From a bacterium (lineage in GTDB: Bacteria; Armatimonadota; Abditibacteriia; Abditibacteriales; Abditibacteriaceae), in NCBI GenBank assembly GCA_004172935.1, contig SDZD01000038.1, forward strand, positions 1-61,168: a stretch of DNA of 61,168 bases, read 5' to 3'. A program made the translations under genes and the position numbers. A model generated the notes under the pieces. It was not told where the DNA came from. It did not search any database and was given only the letters and a program-made list of their open reading frames with translations. Positions 8,661 through 17,095 of the stretch are shown here, one piece after another (position 1 is the first letter of the stretch; the number at the start of each line of letters is the position of its first letter).

Positions 8661-9392
8661 TCAACCACAGGCCACAGGTTCAGGTTCTCGAACAAAATCC
8701 TGCGGGTCGTAGTTCAGCAGTTCGCGGGCAGATTTTAGACTCAAAAGCTCTTTGGGAGTTTTGGAGGTGCCGTTAATGATGGCAAAACCAACGTTCGGAA
8801 CTTCGGCGGCTTTTTTGAAAAGCTGGGCCGCATCGTTGGGCGAAATCCATACGTTGTTAATCCAGTTGTTCGGCCTGATATTTTCGACGCGCTCGAACCA
8901 GCCGAGACGGATACCCACGAACTCGATGTTGTGATGGTGGTGATAGTATTGGCCGAGAACCTCGCCGAAAACCTTGGTCACGCCATACAGTGAGCAGGAG
9001 GAATGAACATCGGTTTCGACGGGTTGTTCGTTCTTCTCCGCATCTTGAAGCAGGTGCCAACTGGCTTGAACCGAAGAGGCGAACACAACACGGCGCACGC
9101 CTTCGAGTTGGGCGGCGGTCATGAGGTTGTAAAGCCCCTCAATGTTGTTGGGAACGAGTTGTTCCAGAAACGGCGCCTCATCGGACGTAGCGGCAAGGTG
9201 AACCACCACATCTATGCCTTTCATGGCTGCGCGCAAAGATTCGAGGTCTTGCAGAGAGCCAACATGCGAGTTGGGACGGGACGAGGGTGTCAGGTCGAAT
9301 GTATGGAGGTCGAAGCATTCTTCGAAGGTAGGGACTATGTGGGGGCCGATGCGGCCCGATGGGCCAGTTAGCAAAACACGTAACTGTGACAT
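8661..9392 (-). CDS. NAD(P)-dependent SDR, uronate-dehydrogenase-like
   Basis: Extended short-chain dehydrogenase/epimerase. The start is taken at the second Met (9392, MSQLRVLLTG), which puts the Rossmann motif TGPSGRIG at residues 8-15; the longer TTG/ATG-poor extension is not conserved. VVHLAA, the SS pair in VVFASSV and the YGVTK catalytic Tyr-x3-Lys are all present. The overall pattern (VFASS...YGVTKVFGE...IRLGWF) is closest to uronate dehydrogenases, which oxidise galacturonate or glucuronate to the lactone with NAD+. It lies 100 bases downstream of the GH2 gene and before a terminator, so it is the last gene of that operon and may process the sugar released by it. Exact substrate unproven. 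Confidence 0.8.
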   Translation of the reverse strand: MSQLRVLLTGPSGRIGPHIVPTFEECFDLHTFDLTPSSRPNSHVGSLQDLESLRAAMKGIDVVVHLAATSDEAPFLEQLVPNNIEGLYNLMTAAQLEGVRRVVFASSVQASWHLLQDAEKNEQPVETDVHSSCSLYGVTKVFGEVLGQYYHHHHNIEFVGIRLGWFERVENIRPNNWINNVWISPNDAAQLFKKAAEVPNVGFAIINGTSKTPKELLSLKSARELLNYDPQDFVREPEPVACG

Positions 9393-9492
9393 TGAAAGAT
9401 TTTTAGGTTCATGCACAGTCAAAATACCGTACACAGATGCTTACAAGTGTAAGGGGCTTTCGCCGCCCATAAGTCCCTACCCGCGACTAGAA

Positions 9493-12459
9493 TCAGCGAT
9501 TATTATATGGTTCTACTTTTAACTTAAGTTGCTGAGTACCGAGCAAAGATTTATCGAACTCGATGCGAATGTCTTTGCTTTCGCCGCGCATCAAAGAAAA
9601 GTAGTTGTCGTTCATCATCACAGGCAAAATTTGCTCTCCACTAGTCGCCCCAACAGGGTTAACGCGAATGGCGAAAGCGGCGGCTGGCGACGAAGCGGGG
9701 TTAGTAATTTTGGTGGTGACGATGCACTTGTCGCCTTTGACCACGGTTTGCGAACGCACATCCAGATTGACACGTGGCATCGAGTTGATGTCGGTGTAGT
9801 CGCTGTTTTTGGTGCTGCGCCAGTAGAAATTATCCGACAGCACTCGGCCATTGGACGACTTCAACTCAAGCTCGATGAAGTGGGTGTCGGTCAGCTTTTT
9901 AGTACGAGTGTTATAGACCTCGAACTCGTACAGCGAGTACCCCCACTGAGAGCCGCGCTTGAGGCCGAGCATACGCACATAGCGCGCGGAAGTGGGCGGC
10001 AAGGTGATGTGGTCGAGGCCACCATCGCCATCTTGAGTCGAGTAGACATCGCGCCAATTGGTTTTGTCGTCCGAGACCTGCAACTTGTAGGCTTTGCCAT
10101 AGGCGCTTTCCCAAATGAGATCGACTTCCTTGAAGGTTTTGATGGCGCCCAAATCGACATAAATCCATTGGTCGTCTTCGTATTTGCTGCTCCAACGCGA
10201 ACCGGTGCCACCATCGACGGCGGCTTCAGCAGCTTTGCCTTCTTCTTCGGCGGACGAGGCCACGACGGGCGCTTTGTAGGCTAGATTATCGTTGTTGAAG
10301 TTGAGGTCGAGCGCCATTTGCGCCGAATTGCTGGGAACGCTTTTTATGACTTTGGAATAAGCCAAACCGGGGACACGCTTACCATCGGTGTTGAAGACGG
10401 TGGCCTGCGCGGTGACGTTCTTCAGTTCGGAAGAGGTGGTATTGATGACCTTAACCGAGTTATCGCCACTATTCCACTGAATGTGAATCGGTTCGCAGGC
10501 TTTTTTGGCGCCCCAGTAAGCTCCCGTCAGGTCGTAGTAGTAATCGTAGGTTTGCCACACGAACGAGGGATAAGCCGACTGGCTCATCCACGTCAAAATG
10601 CCCGACGCATCGTTCCACATGTTGTGCTGCCAGCCCTCGAACATGGCTTTGTTGACATCAAGGTTCAGCAGTTGAGCTTTGCGGCACCAATCATCTATTC
10701 CAGTCGCCTTTCCGTAGGAGCGGTTAATGGTTTCTTCGTATTTGTCGGGGCCAGCATTGGCGGCGGTGGGGCCGAAGAAGTGCTGATTCCACATCTCGTT
10801 GCGCGGCCACCACGAATCCTGCGGCATGAACTTTTTGAAGCTCTCGACATTGGTAAAAACAGCGGTGCCCATTTCGCTGCGCAACCCCCAACTGGGCTTG
10901 TCGCTCCAGTTGCGCGGATATTTGGTGAAGTACCACGCCGAATCACGGTTATCCCACGGGCCGCTGCCACTCAGTCCACCATCGTTGGAACGCGGCTGAT
11001 ACCAACGGTCGCCTCCGTCGTAGGTCTTCACATCTTCGCGTAACCAGTCGTTGAGCGGCGGCAAAGGCGTGCCCTCGTTGTCACCGCACCAAATCGCGAT
11101 GGAGGGATGATTGCGAAGGCGCTTGATTTTCTCGATGGCGTTGTTATTAAAGGCATTCACGTCTTCGGGCAGGTTGGGATGCGAGTTAAGCCAGAAGTCG
11201 TCCCACACCAGAATGCCCTCGTTGTCGCACGCCTCATAAAACTCCTCGTCGGTAGTCGAGCCAATCCAGTTGCGAATCATGTTGAAATTCATGTCGCGGT
11301 GCAACTTGATCTTCAAATCGTACTCGGCGCCCCGACTACGGAGCAGATATTCGCTCATGCCCCAGTTGCCGCCTTTGAGGAAAATGGGCTTGTCGTTGAT
11401 ATTGACGTGGAAAACGTCGCCCTTGGTGTCGTAGCTGTATTTCTTGATGCCGAAGCAAACTAACTTGCTATCCGACACCTTGCCGCCAACGCTGAACTTG
11501 AGATCGCAGCTGTACATATTGGGGTCGCCATAGCCGTTGGGCCACCACAACTTAGGATTGTTAACCATGAGTTGCTTGAAGGCGGTCTTATCAAGCGTGA
11601 TGTCTTTGCTGCCCTGCGCGGGCAAAACAACCTGTTGCGAGAATTTGATGCCTCCGGGTTGGATGACCCCGCTTAATACGCCCGTCTGACTCAGGTTGGA
11701 ATGGTTGCTAAGCCCGACTTGCAGCGACACTTCGGCTTTCGAGAGGGTCGGCAAAGCAGTTCGCACCCACGGGTCAACGAGGCTGACCTGCCCCGAAGTG
11801 GACAAATATACATCGTCGGTGATGCCGGATAGCAAGCCGGGGACATAGGGCATCCAGTCCCAGCCAGCGCTGGAAATGTAGGTTGGGCTGGCGCGGTTGG
11901 GAATGGGATTTCCCGGCCAATGAACCAGCACAGCCAACACGTTATTTTGGCCGCTGCGAACGAGCGAAGTGATGTCGAATTTGCCGCGCTGCATGAAGCC
12001 ATCCAGACGCCCCAGATTCGTCCCATTGAAATAAACGTCGCCTTTGCGATTGACGCCTTCAAAGTTGAGCCAAATTTTTTGGCCAGCCCCAGCAGTCATT
12101 TGAGTCGGCACCGGGAATTGAGCGCGATACCAGAAATCACGGTCGTATTTGGCCTTATCGACGCGCTGGATGTTATCACCAAAGTTGGGGTCTTTTTCTA
12201 GACCCGCCGCGACGTGCGAAGTGAAGACAGTTCCCGGCACCTGGGCGGGCACCCATTTGGTTGCGTCATAACTGGGGGCGAAAAGCGACGAGAAATCGTT
12301 GCCGACTGCCGACTGCGGCTCGACTTTCCATTTGACGGCGCTGTTGGCGCTATCAAGGCTGAAAATGGGTTGGCGCTCTTGCGCCACTACTTGGCCAGCG
12401 GCGAGAAAACTCAGCGAGAAGAGCAGCGGCGTGAGGACTCTAGTTTGAATTTGCAACAT
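9493..12459 (-). CDS. Secreted GH2 glycosidase with F5/8-type (CBM32-like) insert
   Basis: Large GH2 enzyme. It has a signal peptide (1-26, cleavage near VVAQ), an N-terminal jelly-roll (IWLNFEGVNRKGDVYFNGTNLG), an Ig-like domain, then a TIM barrel with the acid/base Glu in IAIWCGDNEG (~residue 460) and a likely nucleophile Glu in LRSEMGTAVF (~528). The sequence style (FLKGGNWGMSEYLLR, IRNWIGSTTDEEFY) is closer to beta-mannosidase and exo-beta-glucosaminidase branches than to beta-galactosidase. Residues ~726-848 form a discoidin-like F5/8C module (WSSKYEDDQWIYVDLG, LYEFEVY) inserted within the usual C-terminal Ig region. It probably trims beta-linked mannose or glucosamine from glycans outside the cell. 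Operator O2 lies 94 bases upstream. Confidence 0.9.
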   Translation of the reverse strand: MLQIQTRVLTPLLFSLSFLAAGQVVAQERQPIFSLDSANSAVKWKVEPQSAVGNDFSSLFAPSYDATKWVPAQVPGTVFTSHVAAGLEKDPNFGDNIQRVDKAKYDRDFWYRAQFPVPTQMTAGAGQKIWLNFEGVNRKGDVYFNGTNLGRLDGFMQRGKFDITSLVRSGQNNVLAVLVHWPGNPIPNRASPTYISSAGWDWMPYVPGLLSGITDDVYLSTSGQVSLVDPWVRTALPTLSKAEVSLQVGLSNHSNLSQTGVLSGVIQPGGIKFSQQVVLPAQGSKDITLDKTAFKQLMVNNPKLWWPNGYGDPNMYSCDLKFSVGGKVSDSKLVCFGIKKYSYDTKGDVFHVNINDKPIFLKGGNWGMSEYLLRSRGAEYDLKIKLHRDMNFNMIRNWIGSTTDEEFYEACDNEGILVWDDFWLNSHPNLPEDVNAFNNNAIEKIKRLRNHPSIAIWCGDNEGTPLPPLNDWLREDVKTYDGGDRWYQPRSNDGGLSGSGPWDNRDSAWYFTKYPRNWSDKPSWGLRSEMGTAVFTNVESFKKFMPQDSWWPRNEMWNQHFFGPTAANAGPDKYEETINRSYGKATGIDDWCRKAQLLNLDVNKAMFEGWQHNMWNDASGILTWMSQSAYPSFVWQTYDYYYDLTGAYWGAKKACEPIHIQWNSGDNSVKVINTTSSELKNVTAQATVFNTDGKRVPGLAYSKVIKSVPSNSAQMALDLNFNNDNLAYKAPVVASSAEEEGKAAEAAVDGGTGSRWSSKYEDDQWIYVDLGAIKTFKEVDLIWESAYGKAYKLQVSDDKTNWRDVYSTQDGDGGLDHITLPPTSARYVRMLGLKRGSQWGYSLYEFEVYNTRTKKLTDTHFIELELKSSNGRVLSDNFYWRSTKNSDYTDINSMPRVNLDVRSQTVVKGDKCIVTTKITNPASSPAAAFAIRVNPVGATSGEQILPVMMNDNYFSLMRGESKDIRIEFDKSLLGTQQLKLKVEPYNNR

Positions 12460-12553
12460 GTTTAATGAACGATGGTTTTCGCCCCTGCATGGGGTGCATT
12501 ATCGGCACAACGATAATTACGATCTCAATTACTTTGACTCAAGAGGAAGATAA

Positions 12554-12569
12554 ATGTTACCGGTATCAT
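12554..12569 (-). promoter_or_regulatory. LacI-type operator O2 (GH2 operon)
   Basis: ATGTTACCGGTATCAT, 14 of 16 positions self-complementary with central CG. It sits between the stop of the LacI-1 gene and the start of the GH2 gene. A promoter-like TTGAGT-N17-TAATTA lies between it and the GH2 start on the - strand. Confidence 0.8.
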
Positions 12570-12631
12570 ATGGATAAAAGCAAGATTTTTTACCACCAGA
12601 GAATTATTTTTTTCGGTGACCTAATTTTCGG

Positions 12632-13633
12632 CTATTGGGAGGAAGCGCGCGCCAAAAACTCGAACGGCAAGATGGCGTTTCGAGGTGGGCTATCCGGCTC
12701 GTTGATGCGTTGGCGCAGCAACTCCCAGGCGGTGCGGCACATGTCATCGACCGGCATGGCGACCGTGCTGATCGGCGGGTCGAAATATTCGAGGAAGATA
12801 TTGCCTTCGCAACCGATGAGGGCGACATCTTTGGGCACCTGCAAATCGAGGTCGCGCAGCGCCCGGAAAGTAGCGATGGCAAACTCATCGTGGTGGCAAA
12901 AGATGCCGTCAGGATGGCCGTGTGCCTTGATATGTTCGATGACAGTGCGCCGTACAGTGGGACACTCCCAGTCGTCCATCACGATGCATTCGGGACGCAG
13001 TCCGGCTTTCTTCAGCACCTCGATATAGGCATCGTAGTGCCACATACCCGGTTGGTTGCCGCCCCACGGGACGACATAGGCGATACGCTTACGTCCGATG
13101 CTCACCAAATGCTCGATAGCAGTGCGAGTAGCAGCACCCAAATCGACGTGCGCATAGTCGCCCTCCCACGGCACCGATTGGCCCGAACCGAGATGAACGC
13201 GAGGAACATCTTTCCAGTTCGTAGAAGATAGCATTTTTTCTAATACGTCCTGTGGCGGCGGGTCAACGGCCAAAATTCCATCGACGGGCCACTGGAATAA
13301 GCGGTGACCTTCGTGGGCGCGAAAGTGCCAGTCCATTTCGCTAATGCTAATTTCCAACCCGGCGCCCTGCACTGCCACGCGGCAGGCTTGCGCGATTTGC
13401 GAATAGACCGAAGTGCTCAAGTGGCTAATCCACAACGCGATAATGTTAGTGCGCCCCGACGCCAACGCGCGCGCGTTTCGGTTGGGACGATAGCCCATTC
13501 GCTGAGCGGCCTCTTCCACTCTCAAGCGCGTGACGGGTTTCACGAGGTTACTGTCTGGCTGACTTAAAACCCGCGAAACCGTCATAGAGGAGAGATTGAG
13601 TTCGCGCGCAATGTCGTGGATAGTAACCGCCAT
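12632..13633 (-). CDS. LacI/GalR-family repressor 1
   Basis: The start at 13633 (MAVTIHDIARELNLS) puts the helix-turn-helix at the usual place; the TTG-type extension to 13651 is less likely. Residues 3-50 are the LacI HTH and hinge (IARELNLSSMTVSRVLS, YRPNRNARALASGRT, with the minor-groove Leu replaced by Ala-Leu). The rest is a periplasmic-binding-protein-like effector domain (FCHHDEFAIATFRALRDL, DVALIGCEG). It represses target genes and is released by a sugar ligand. It lies 57 bases downstream of a pseudopilin gene and directly upstream of the GH2 operon. Three identical-type operators around it strongly suggest it controls the pseudopilin (and itself), the GH2-SDR operon and the propeller gene. 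Confidence 0.93.
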   Translation of the reverse strand: MAVTIHDIARELNLSSMTVSRVLSQPDSNLVKPVTRLRVEEAAQRMGYRPNRNARALASGRTNIIALWISHLSTSVYSQIAQACRVAVQGAGLEISISEMDWHFRAHEGHRLFQWPVDGILAVDPPPQDVLEKMLSSTNWKDVPRVHLGSGQSVPWEGDYAHVDLGAATRTAIEHLVSIGRKRIAYVVPWGGNQPGMWHYDAYIEVLKKAGLRPECIVMDDWECPTVRRTVIEHIKAHGHPDGIFCHHDEFAIATFRALRDLDLQVPKDVALIGCEGNIFLEYFDPPISTVAMPVDDMCRTAWELLRQRINEPDSPPRNAILPFEFLARASSQ

Positions 13634-13690
13634 AGAAACGGAGTGTTCCACAACTAAAATAGTGATGGTAGATGTAAAGGTCCGCTATAG

Positions 13691-14407
13691 CTACTGAAGA
13701 AGGCTTTGAGCGGCTGCCATCGCGGTTTGCAGACTGGCCGGAGCGCCTACCGTGGTCGGATTGGTAGCGGTATTATTTTCGTTCGTCCACATATTGATAG
13801 ACGAGTTAGCTGTCGCCGAAGGCCGCAGCGATTTCACGTGGCCGTCGATGAAAAGGAAGTTGGTTGTGCCCAAATGGCTGGTGAAGGTATCGGTCGAGAC
13901 CGTAAGCCAACTGGCGCGGTTCAGGTGCGGATCAGACCTTCTGCCGCGCATCTCACAGATGGAAATGGTGGTTGAAGGATAGGTCAGGCTTGCCAGAGAG
14001 ACGCTTGTGAACTGCTTCCACGGGCGCGGACCTCCGAATCCATCGCCACTGGTGCCTTCATCGCCGCCGTTGGCAACATAGGAACGTGGGAAACCCGAAG
14101 CGTAAATGGTGTCCGAATCGGGCGTGACGCTCGAAGGGCATTTGTACAGCGAAACGCTTTTGACGTACGGTTCGATGAGGTGATGCCAGGGCAGAAAATA
14201 AACTGTGTTCTGGTAGGGCGGCATCATCTCGTCGTAGTCCTGCGTATATTGCAACACGCCAAGGCCGACTTGCTTGAGGTTGGATTGGCACGAGGAGCGA
14301 CGGGCGTTTTCGCGTGCCCTTGCGAAGACGGGAAACAAAATAGCCGCCAGAATCGCGATGATGGCGATAACTACTAAAAGTTCTATCAATGTAAATGCTC
14401 GTTTCAT
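13691..14407 (-). CDS. DUF1559 / H-X9-DG pseudopilin (copy 3)
   Basis: The start is taken at the ATG at 14407 (MKRAFTLIELL), giving a minimal 4-residue leader MKRA before the methylated Phe; the upstream in-frame extension to 14446 would add an unusual acidic/Cys leader. It has the FTLIELLVVIAIIAILA segment, FARARENARRSSCQSNLKQ, a variable domain and the H-X9-DG motif HLGTTNFLFIDG. Operator O3 lies 45 bases upstream and the LacI-1 gene follows 57 bases downstream, so pseudopilin and repressor are probably one autoregulated transcript. The cleavage-site residue at -1 is Ala. Confidence 0.93.
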   Translation of the reverse strand: MKRAFTLIELLVVIAIIAILAAILFPVFARARENARRSSCQSNLKQVGLGVLQYTQDYDEMMPPYQNTVYFLPWHHLIEPYVKSVSLYKCPSSVTPDSDTIYASGFPRSYVANGGDEGTSGDGFGGPRPWKQFTSVSLASLTYPSTTISICEMRGRRSDPHLNRASWLTVSTDTFTSHLGTTNFLFIDGHVKSLRPSATANSSINMWTNENNTATNPTTVGAPASLQTAMAAAQSLLQ

Positions 14408-14452
14408 AATTTGACTCAGTAAACACGTTCGTTCAATCGGTGACACCCCAAA

Positions 14453-14468
14453 ATGTTATCGGTATCAT
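14453..14468 (-). promoter_or_regulatory. LacI-type operator O3 (pseudopilin-lacI operon)
   Basis: ATGTTATCGGTATCAT, differing from O2 at one position. A promoter-like TTGTAA-N17-TGATAC on the - strand would place the -10 box inside the palindrome, fitting repression by steric block. Confidence 0.8.
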
Positions 14469-14534
14469 TTTCAAGTATGCCCACTTACAAGGCGTGCTTA
14501 AACATTAGCTGAGAATTTTTTTTGCCCGTTAAAA

Positions 14535-14576
14535 AGCCGAACGTCCCCAACCAGATACTATCTGGTCGGGGACGTT
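14535..14576 (-). terminator. Terminator of the tachylectin-like gene
   Basis: An 18-base arm (14540-14557) pairs with 14559-14576 with one mismatch. On the - strand the stem is followed by CGGCTTTTT. It separates the tachylectin-like gene from the pseudopilin operon promoter. Confidence 0.75.
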
Positions 14577-14626
14577 GGTTCGCCCGTTTTTACAGGCGCG
14601 TTTTGTTGTCGCTTAAAACGACTGCA

Positions 14627-16600
14627 TTACCTCACCACGATGTCGTCTTCGCGGGCGCGGCTGGGCATGGAAACGAAAACATAGGGGTATTTATCCCATC
14701 CGCCGCCCATATCGACTTGAGTGCCCCATGTTGCGGCGCCATCTTCCCAGCCAGTGTGCAGGTAGCCGCGCAGAGTTCCGTCGGGCAAGATGCCATAGAT
14801 TTTTCCGTTACCAGCACAGAATATCTTGGTGAGATCCCCCCAGCCTGTACCGATTTCTTTTGGCCCCTTCCAGGTATTAGCCCACGCAACCCTGCGTTTC
14901 ATGTTGGCCGGGCTACTATCGGCCAGTGATGGTCGGGCTATTGGGTGCAGATAGTCGTGGCGATACCAGAAGAGTCTTCCGTCCTTGGTCACCACATAGA
15001 ACACTCCATTGCCGCCACCAAACACGGCCTTGTATTGCGCCCACTTCCGTGAAACTTCCAAGTAGGGTTGCGCCCATCCGCCATAACCGCCCTGCCCTGT
15101 CTTGAAGTTGTTGTGCCTGTTCCAGCGCAAGGTGCCATCAGGCATGATGCTATAAAGAACTCCATCGCCCATCGGGATAATCTGAAGAGCGTCATTCCAA
15201 CCGTTACCTACCTTTACCGGGCCTTTCCATGTCGAGACGTTGCCTCCATTCGCGTAACCGTCGTGGCGGAACCAGAAGAGATCGCCATTTTTATGCAGGG
15301 TATAAAACGTGGAGGCGCCCCCCGGTAGAATATCGGCCAAACCGCTCCAACCATTGCCCACTTGTTTGGCGTCCGTCAGATTATGCGAAACCTGCAAAGC
15401 CCCCAATCTCGGTGGGTTCGATGGTGCGGTTCCAATGGTGTCCATTTGCCACCACAAATTTCCATCTGGCGTGGTGTGATATAAATAAGCCGAGTAGCTG
15501 TAGGTGGGGTTGAATGTTCCAATGAACTGTTCGCGCAGCGTTCCCTTATCGCGCAGTCGCTTCAGCTTCTCAGCGAGCAACTTCATGACATCCAAGCCAT
15601 AGTTGCCTTCGAGTTCATCTTCTTTGGGTGTGCTACGGTTCAATAGTCCGGCTGGCACGTTGACCAGTTCGTTTGCCGACTTGGTGGTGTAGTTGATGTT
15701 GCCAACCAACTTGATTTCGCGCCCCATGTCGTCGCGCGTGTATTCGGCGATGGTAGCCACTCGGTCGGGTCCGGCTGTACGCGAGGTGGGAACATAATAG
15801 CCAATGACACGGGCCTGAATTTGTTCGGGGAGAGTTTGTGGAGTGCCGTTCAGTTCGTTCCAATTGGAGCGCACACTCAAATAGTCAATGTGGCGCTGCA
15901 AGTCGGCGCCAAAAGTCGTTTTGACATAGTTCGCATTGCCCCCACCTGCGTACTCCATCGCTGCCATCCAGGTTGCAAGAGCAGTGGCATACACCTCTAG
16001 AGTCGGCATCGGCTTGAAATCGGGGTCTATCATCTCACCCTTTTTGATTTTCTTACCGTTCCATGTGTGATCTTTGAGGGCTAAATCGCTCCACACCCAC
16101 AACTTACGGTCTTCGAGAATGGCGTTGCACACCTGTTTGGCGTCAAGCACGACTTTTTCCTTGCCGTATTTATCGGTCGGCTTGTTCTGAAGTGCGAGCA
16201 GAACTTGCGCGATAGTATCGCGGTGGCGACGAAGTTCGCGTGTGTTCTGCAGGTTCGCATTGCGAAAGACCTCGTTGCGCGTTTCGGTCAGTTTGGCTTC
16301 CAGGGTATCAATGCGTTTATCAATCACATCCAGTCGTGCATTGATGGACTTGATAGCTTCGCCCACTGCATCAGGTTTGCTAAAAAAGCCGAGCATACTC
16401 ATCATGCCTTTGGCGGCGGCCAGTGCGCCTCCGGCTGGTGGGTATGCCATCGTCATCACGGTGATGTAGGCATCGACCACTTTTTCGGTATTGCCCTTAT
16501 CGCTGAAGGGGTCTGCCGCCTTCGCTGGCCCCATAGTGCCAGAGATCAAAATGACGGAACTCAATAGGAAGCAGAATTTTCGACGGCGTTCTTGTTTCAT
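14627..16600 (-). CDS. Secreted tachylectin-2-type lectin with helical N-terminal domain
   Basis: The signal peptide covers residues 1-29 (cleavage after AKA). Residues ~30-130 hold a Gly/Ala-rich hydrophobic stretch (AYPPAGGALAAAKGMM) and a likely coiled coil (INARLDVIDKRIDTLEAKLTE). Residues ~130-370 are not recognised. From ~373 on there are five or so propeller repeats of the pattern W-x-GP-x-x-VG-x-GW ... DGTL-x-W-x-RH, as in tachylectin-2, a lectin that binds N-acetylhexosamines. The N-terminal part recalls the helical bundle of pore-forming insecticidal or haemolytic proteins, but I cannot confirm that. The gene is alone, with a terminator behind it and a divergent pseudopilin upstream. 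It may bind or attack neighbouring cells, or anchor the cell to glycans. Confidence 0.75.
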   Translation of the reverse strand: MKQERRRKFCFLLSSVILISGTMGPAKAADPFSDKGNTEKVVDAYITVMTMAYPPAGGALAAAKGMMSMLGFFSKPDAVGEAIKSINARLDVIDKRIDTLEAKLTETRNEVFRNANLQNTRELRRHRDTIAQVLLALQNKPTDKYGKEKVVLDAKQVCNAILEDRKLWVWSDLALKDHTWNGKKIKKGEMIDPDFKPMPTLEVYATALATWMAAMEYAGGGNANYVKTTFGADLQRHIDYLSVRSNWNELNGTPQTLPEQIQARVIGYYVPTSRTAGPDRVATIAEYTRDDMGREIKLVGNINYTTKSANELVNVPAGLLNRSTPKEDELEGNYGLDVMKLLAEKLKRLRDKGTLREQFIGTFNPTYSYSAYLYHTTPDGNLWWQMDTIGTAPSNPPRLGALQVSHNLTDAKQVGNGWSGLADILPGGASTFYTLHKNGDLFWFRHDGYANGGNVSTWKGPVKVGNGWNDALQIIPMGDGVLYSIMPDGTLRWNRHNNFKTGQGGYGGWAQPYLEVSRKWAQYKAVFGGGNGVFYVVTKDGRLFWYRHDYLHPIARPSLADSSPANMKRRVAWANTWKGPKEIGTGWGDLTKIFCAGNGKIYGILPDGTLRGYLHTGWEDGAATWGTQVDMGGGWDKYPYVFVSMPSRAREDDIVVR

Positions 16601-16964
16601 GAAACGACTCCAGAGGCGTCTATAAATACGCCCTGATGATAAGAGAAAAAGGGTTCTACCAACACAAACGACAGGGATCTATACGAACCAATTATGACAT
16701 AAAAACGTTATTCCAATCCAGTTAGGCTGGCGTTACCTCAAAAGGGATTCCCCTTTGGGATGGGCTTAACTCGAATCTAATTTTTGATAGCCAACAGGAG
16801 AATTCGTGGGCAAACGGCGACACCCAAATTTCCTCTTTGTTTCGTGAAAGTTCTCTCAATATGTTTAAAACGGTTAATTCGGTGGGTAAACTTCAGTTGA
16901 TTAATTGGTTAATTGTAGCTTTCGCCTCTGATTTTTCGGTTTGCATTCTGCGATTGACTCAACA

Positions 16965-16980
16965 ACTTAGGCGTCTAACT
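16965..16980 (+). promoter_or_regulatory. Upstream operator-like palindrome (TTAGGCGTCTAA)
   Basis: The central 12 bases TTAGGCGTCTAA have a central CG and five of six base pairs symmetric. Its centre lies exactly 54 bp (about five helical turns) from that of a sister site, which would favour DNA looping by one repressor. Confidence 0.5.
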
Positions 16981-17018
16981 CAAATAGAAAAATAGTCAGA
17001 TTTGATTTTTCTAAAAAT

Positions 17019-17047
17019 GTTTAAGCGCCTAAGCTGGAGGGTATAAT
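17019..17047 (+). promoter_or_regulatory. Promoter-proximal palindrome and -10 box of pseudopilin copy 4
   Basis: TTAAGCGCCTAA (17021-17032) with central CG covers the -35/spacer zone of a perfect TATAAT box at 17042-17047. A start of transcription near 17054 would leave a 40-base leader before the ATG at 17096, which has GAAGGAA as its ribosome-binding site. The layout is that of a repressible promoter; the repressor is unknown. Confidence 0.55.
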
Positions 17048-17095
17048 TAATCTTGCTAATGAGAGAGTTTGGTCTTTAGAATCGAAGGAAAAGCC

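Larger units (their letters stand above)
16601..17095. promoter_or_regulatory. Divergent intergenic region with twin palindromes
   Basis: A 495-bp AT-rich region between the tachylectin-like (-) and pseudopilin (+) genes. It contains two LacI-like palindromes (16965-16980 and 17019-17034) and a TATAAT box; the remaining ~360 bases next to the lectin gene show no gene or clear structure. Confidence 0.6.

Noticed and set aside
9440..9453. CTTACAAGTGTAAG dyad between GH2 and SDR genes
   Set aside because: Only 6-bp arms, no U-tract, no second copy; probably chance.
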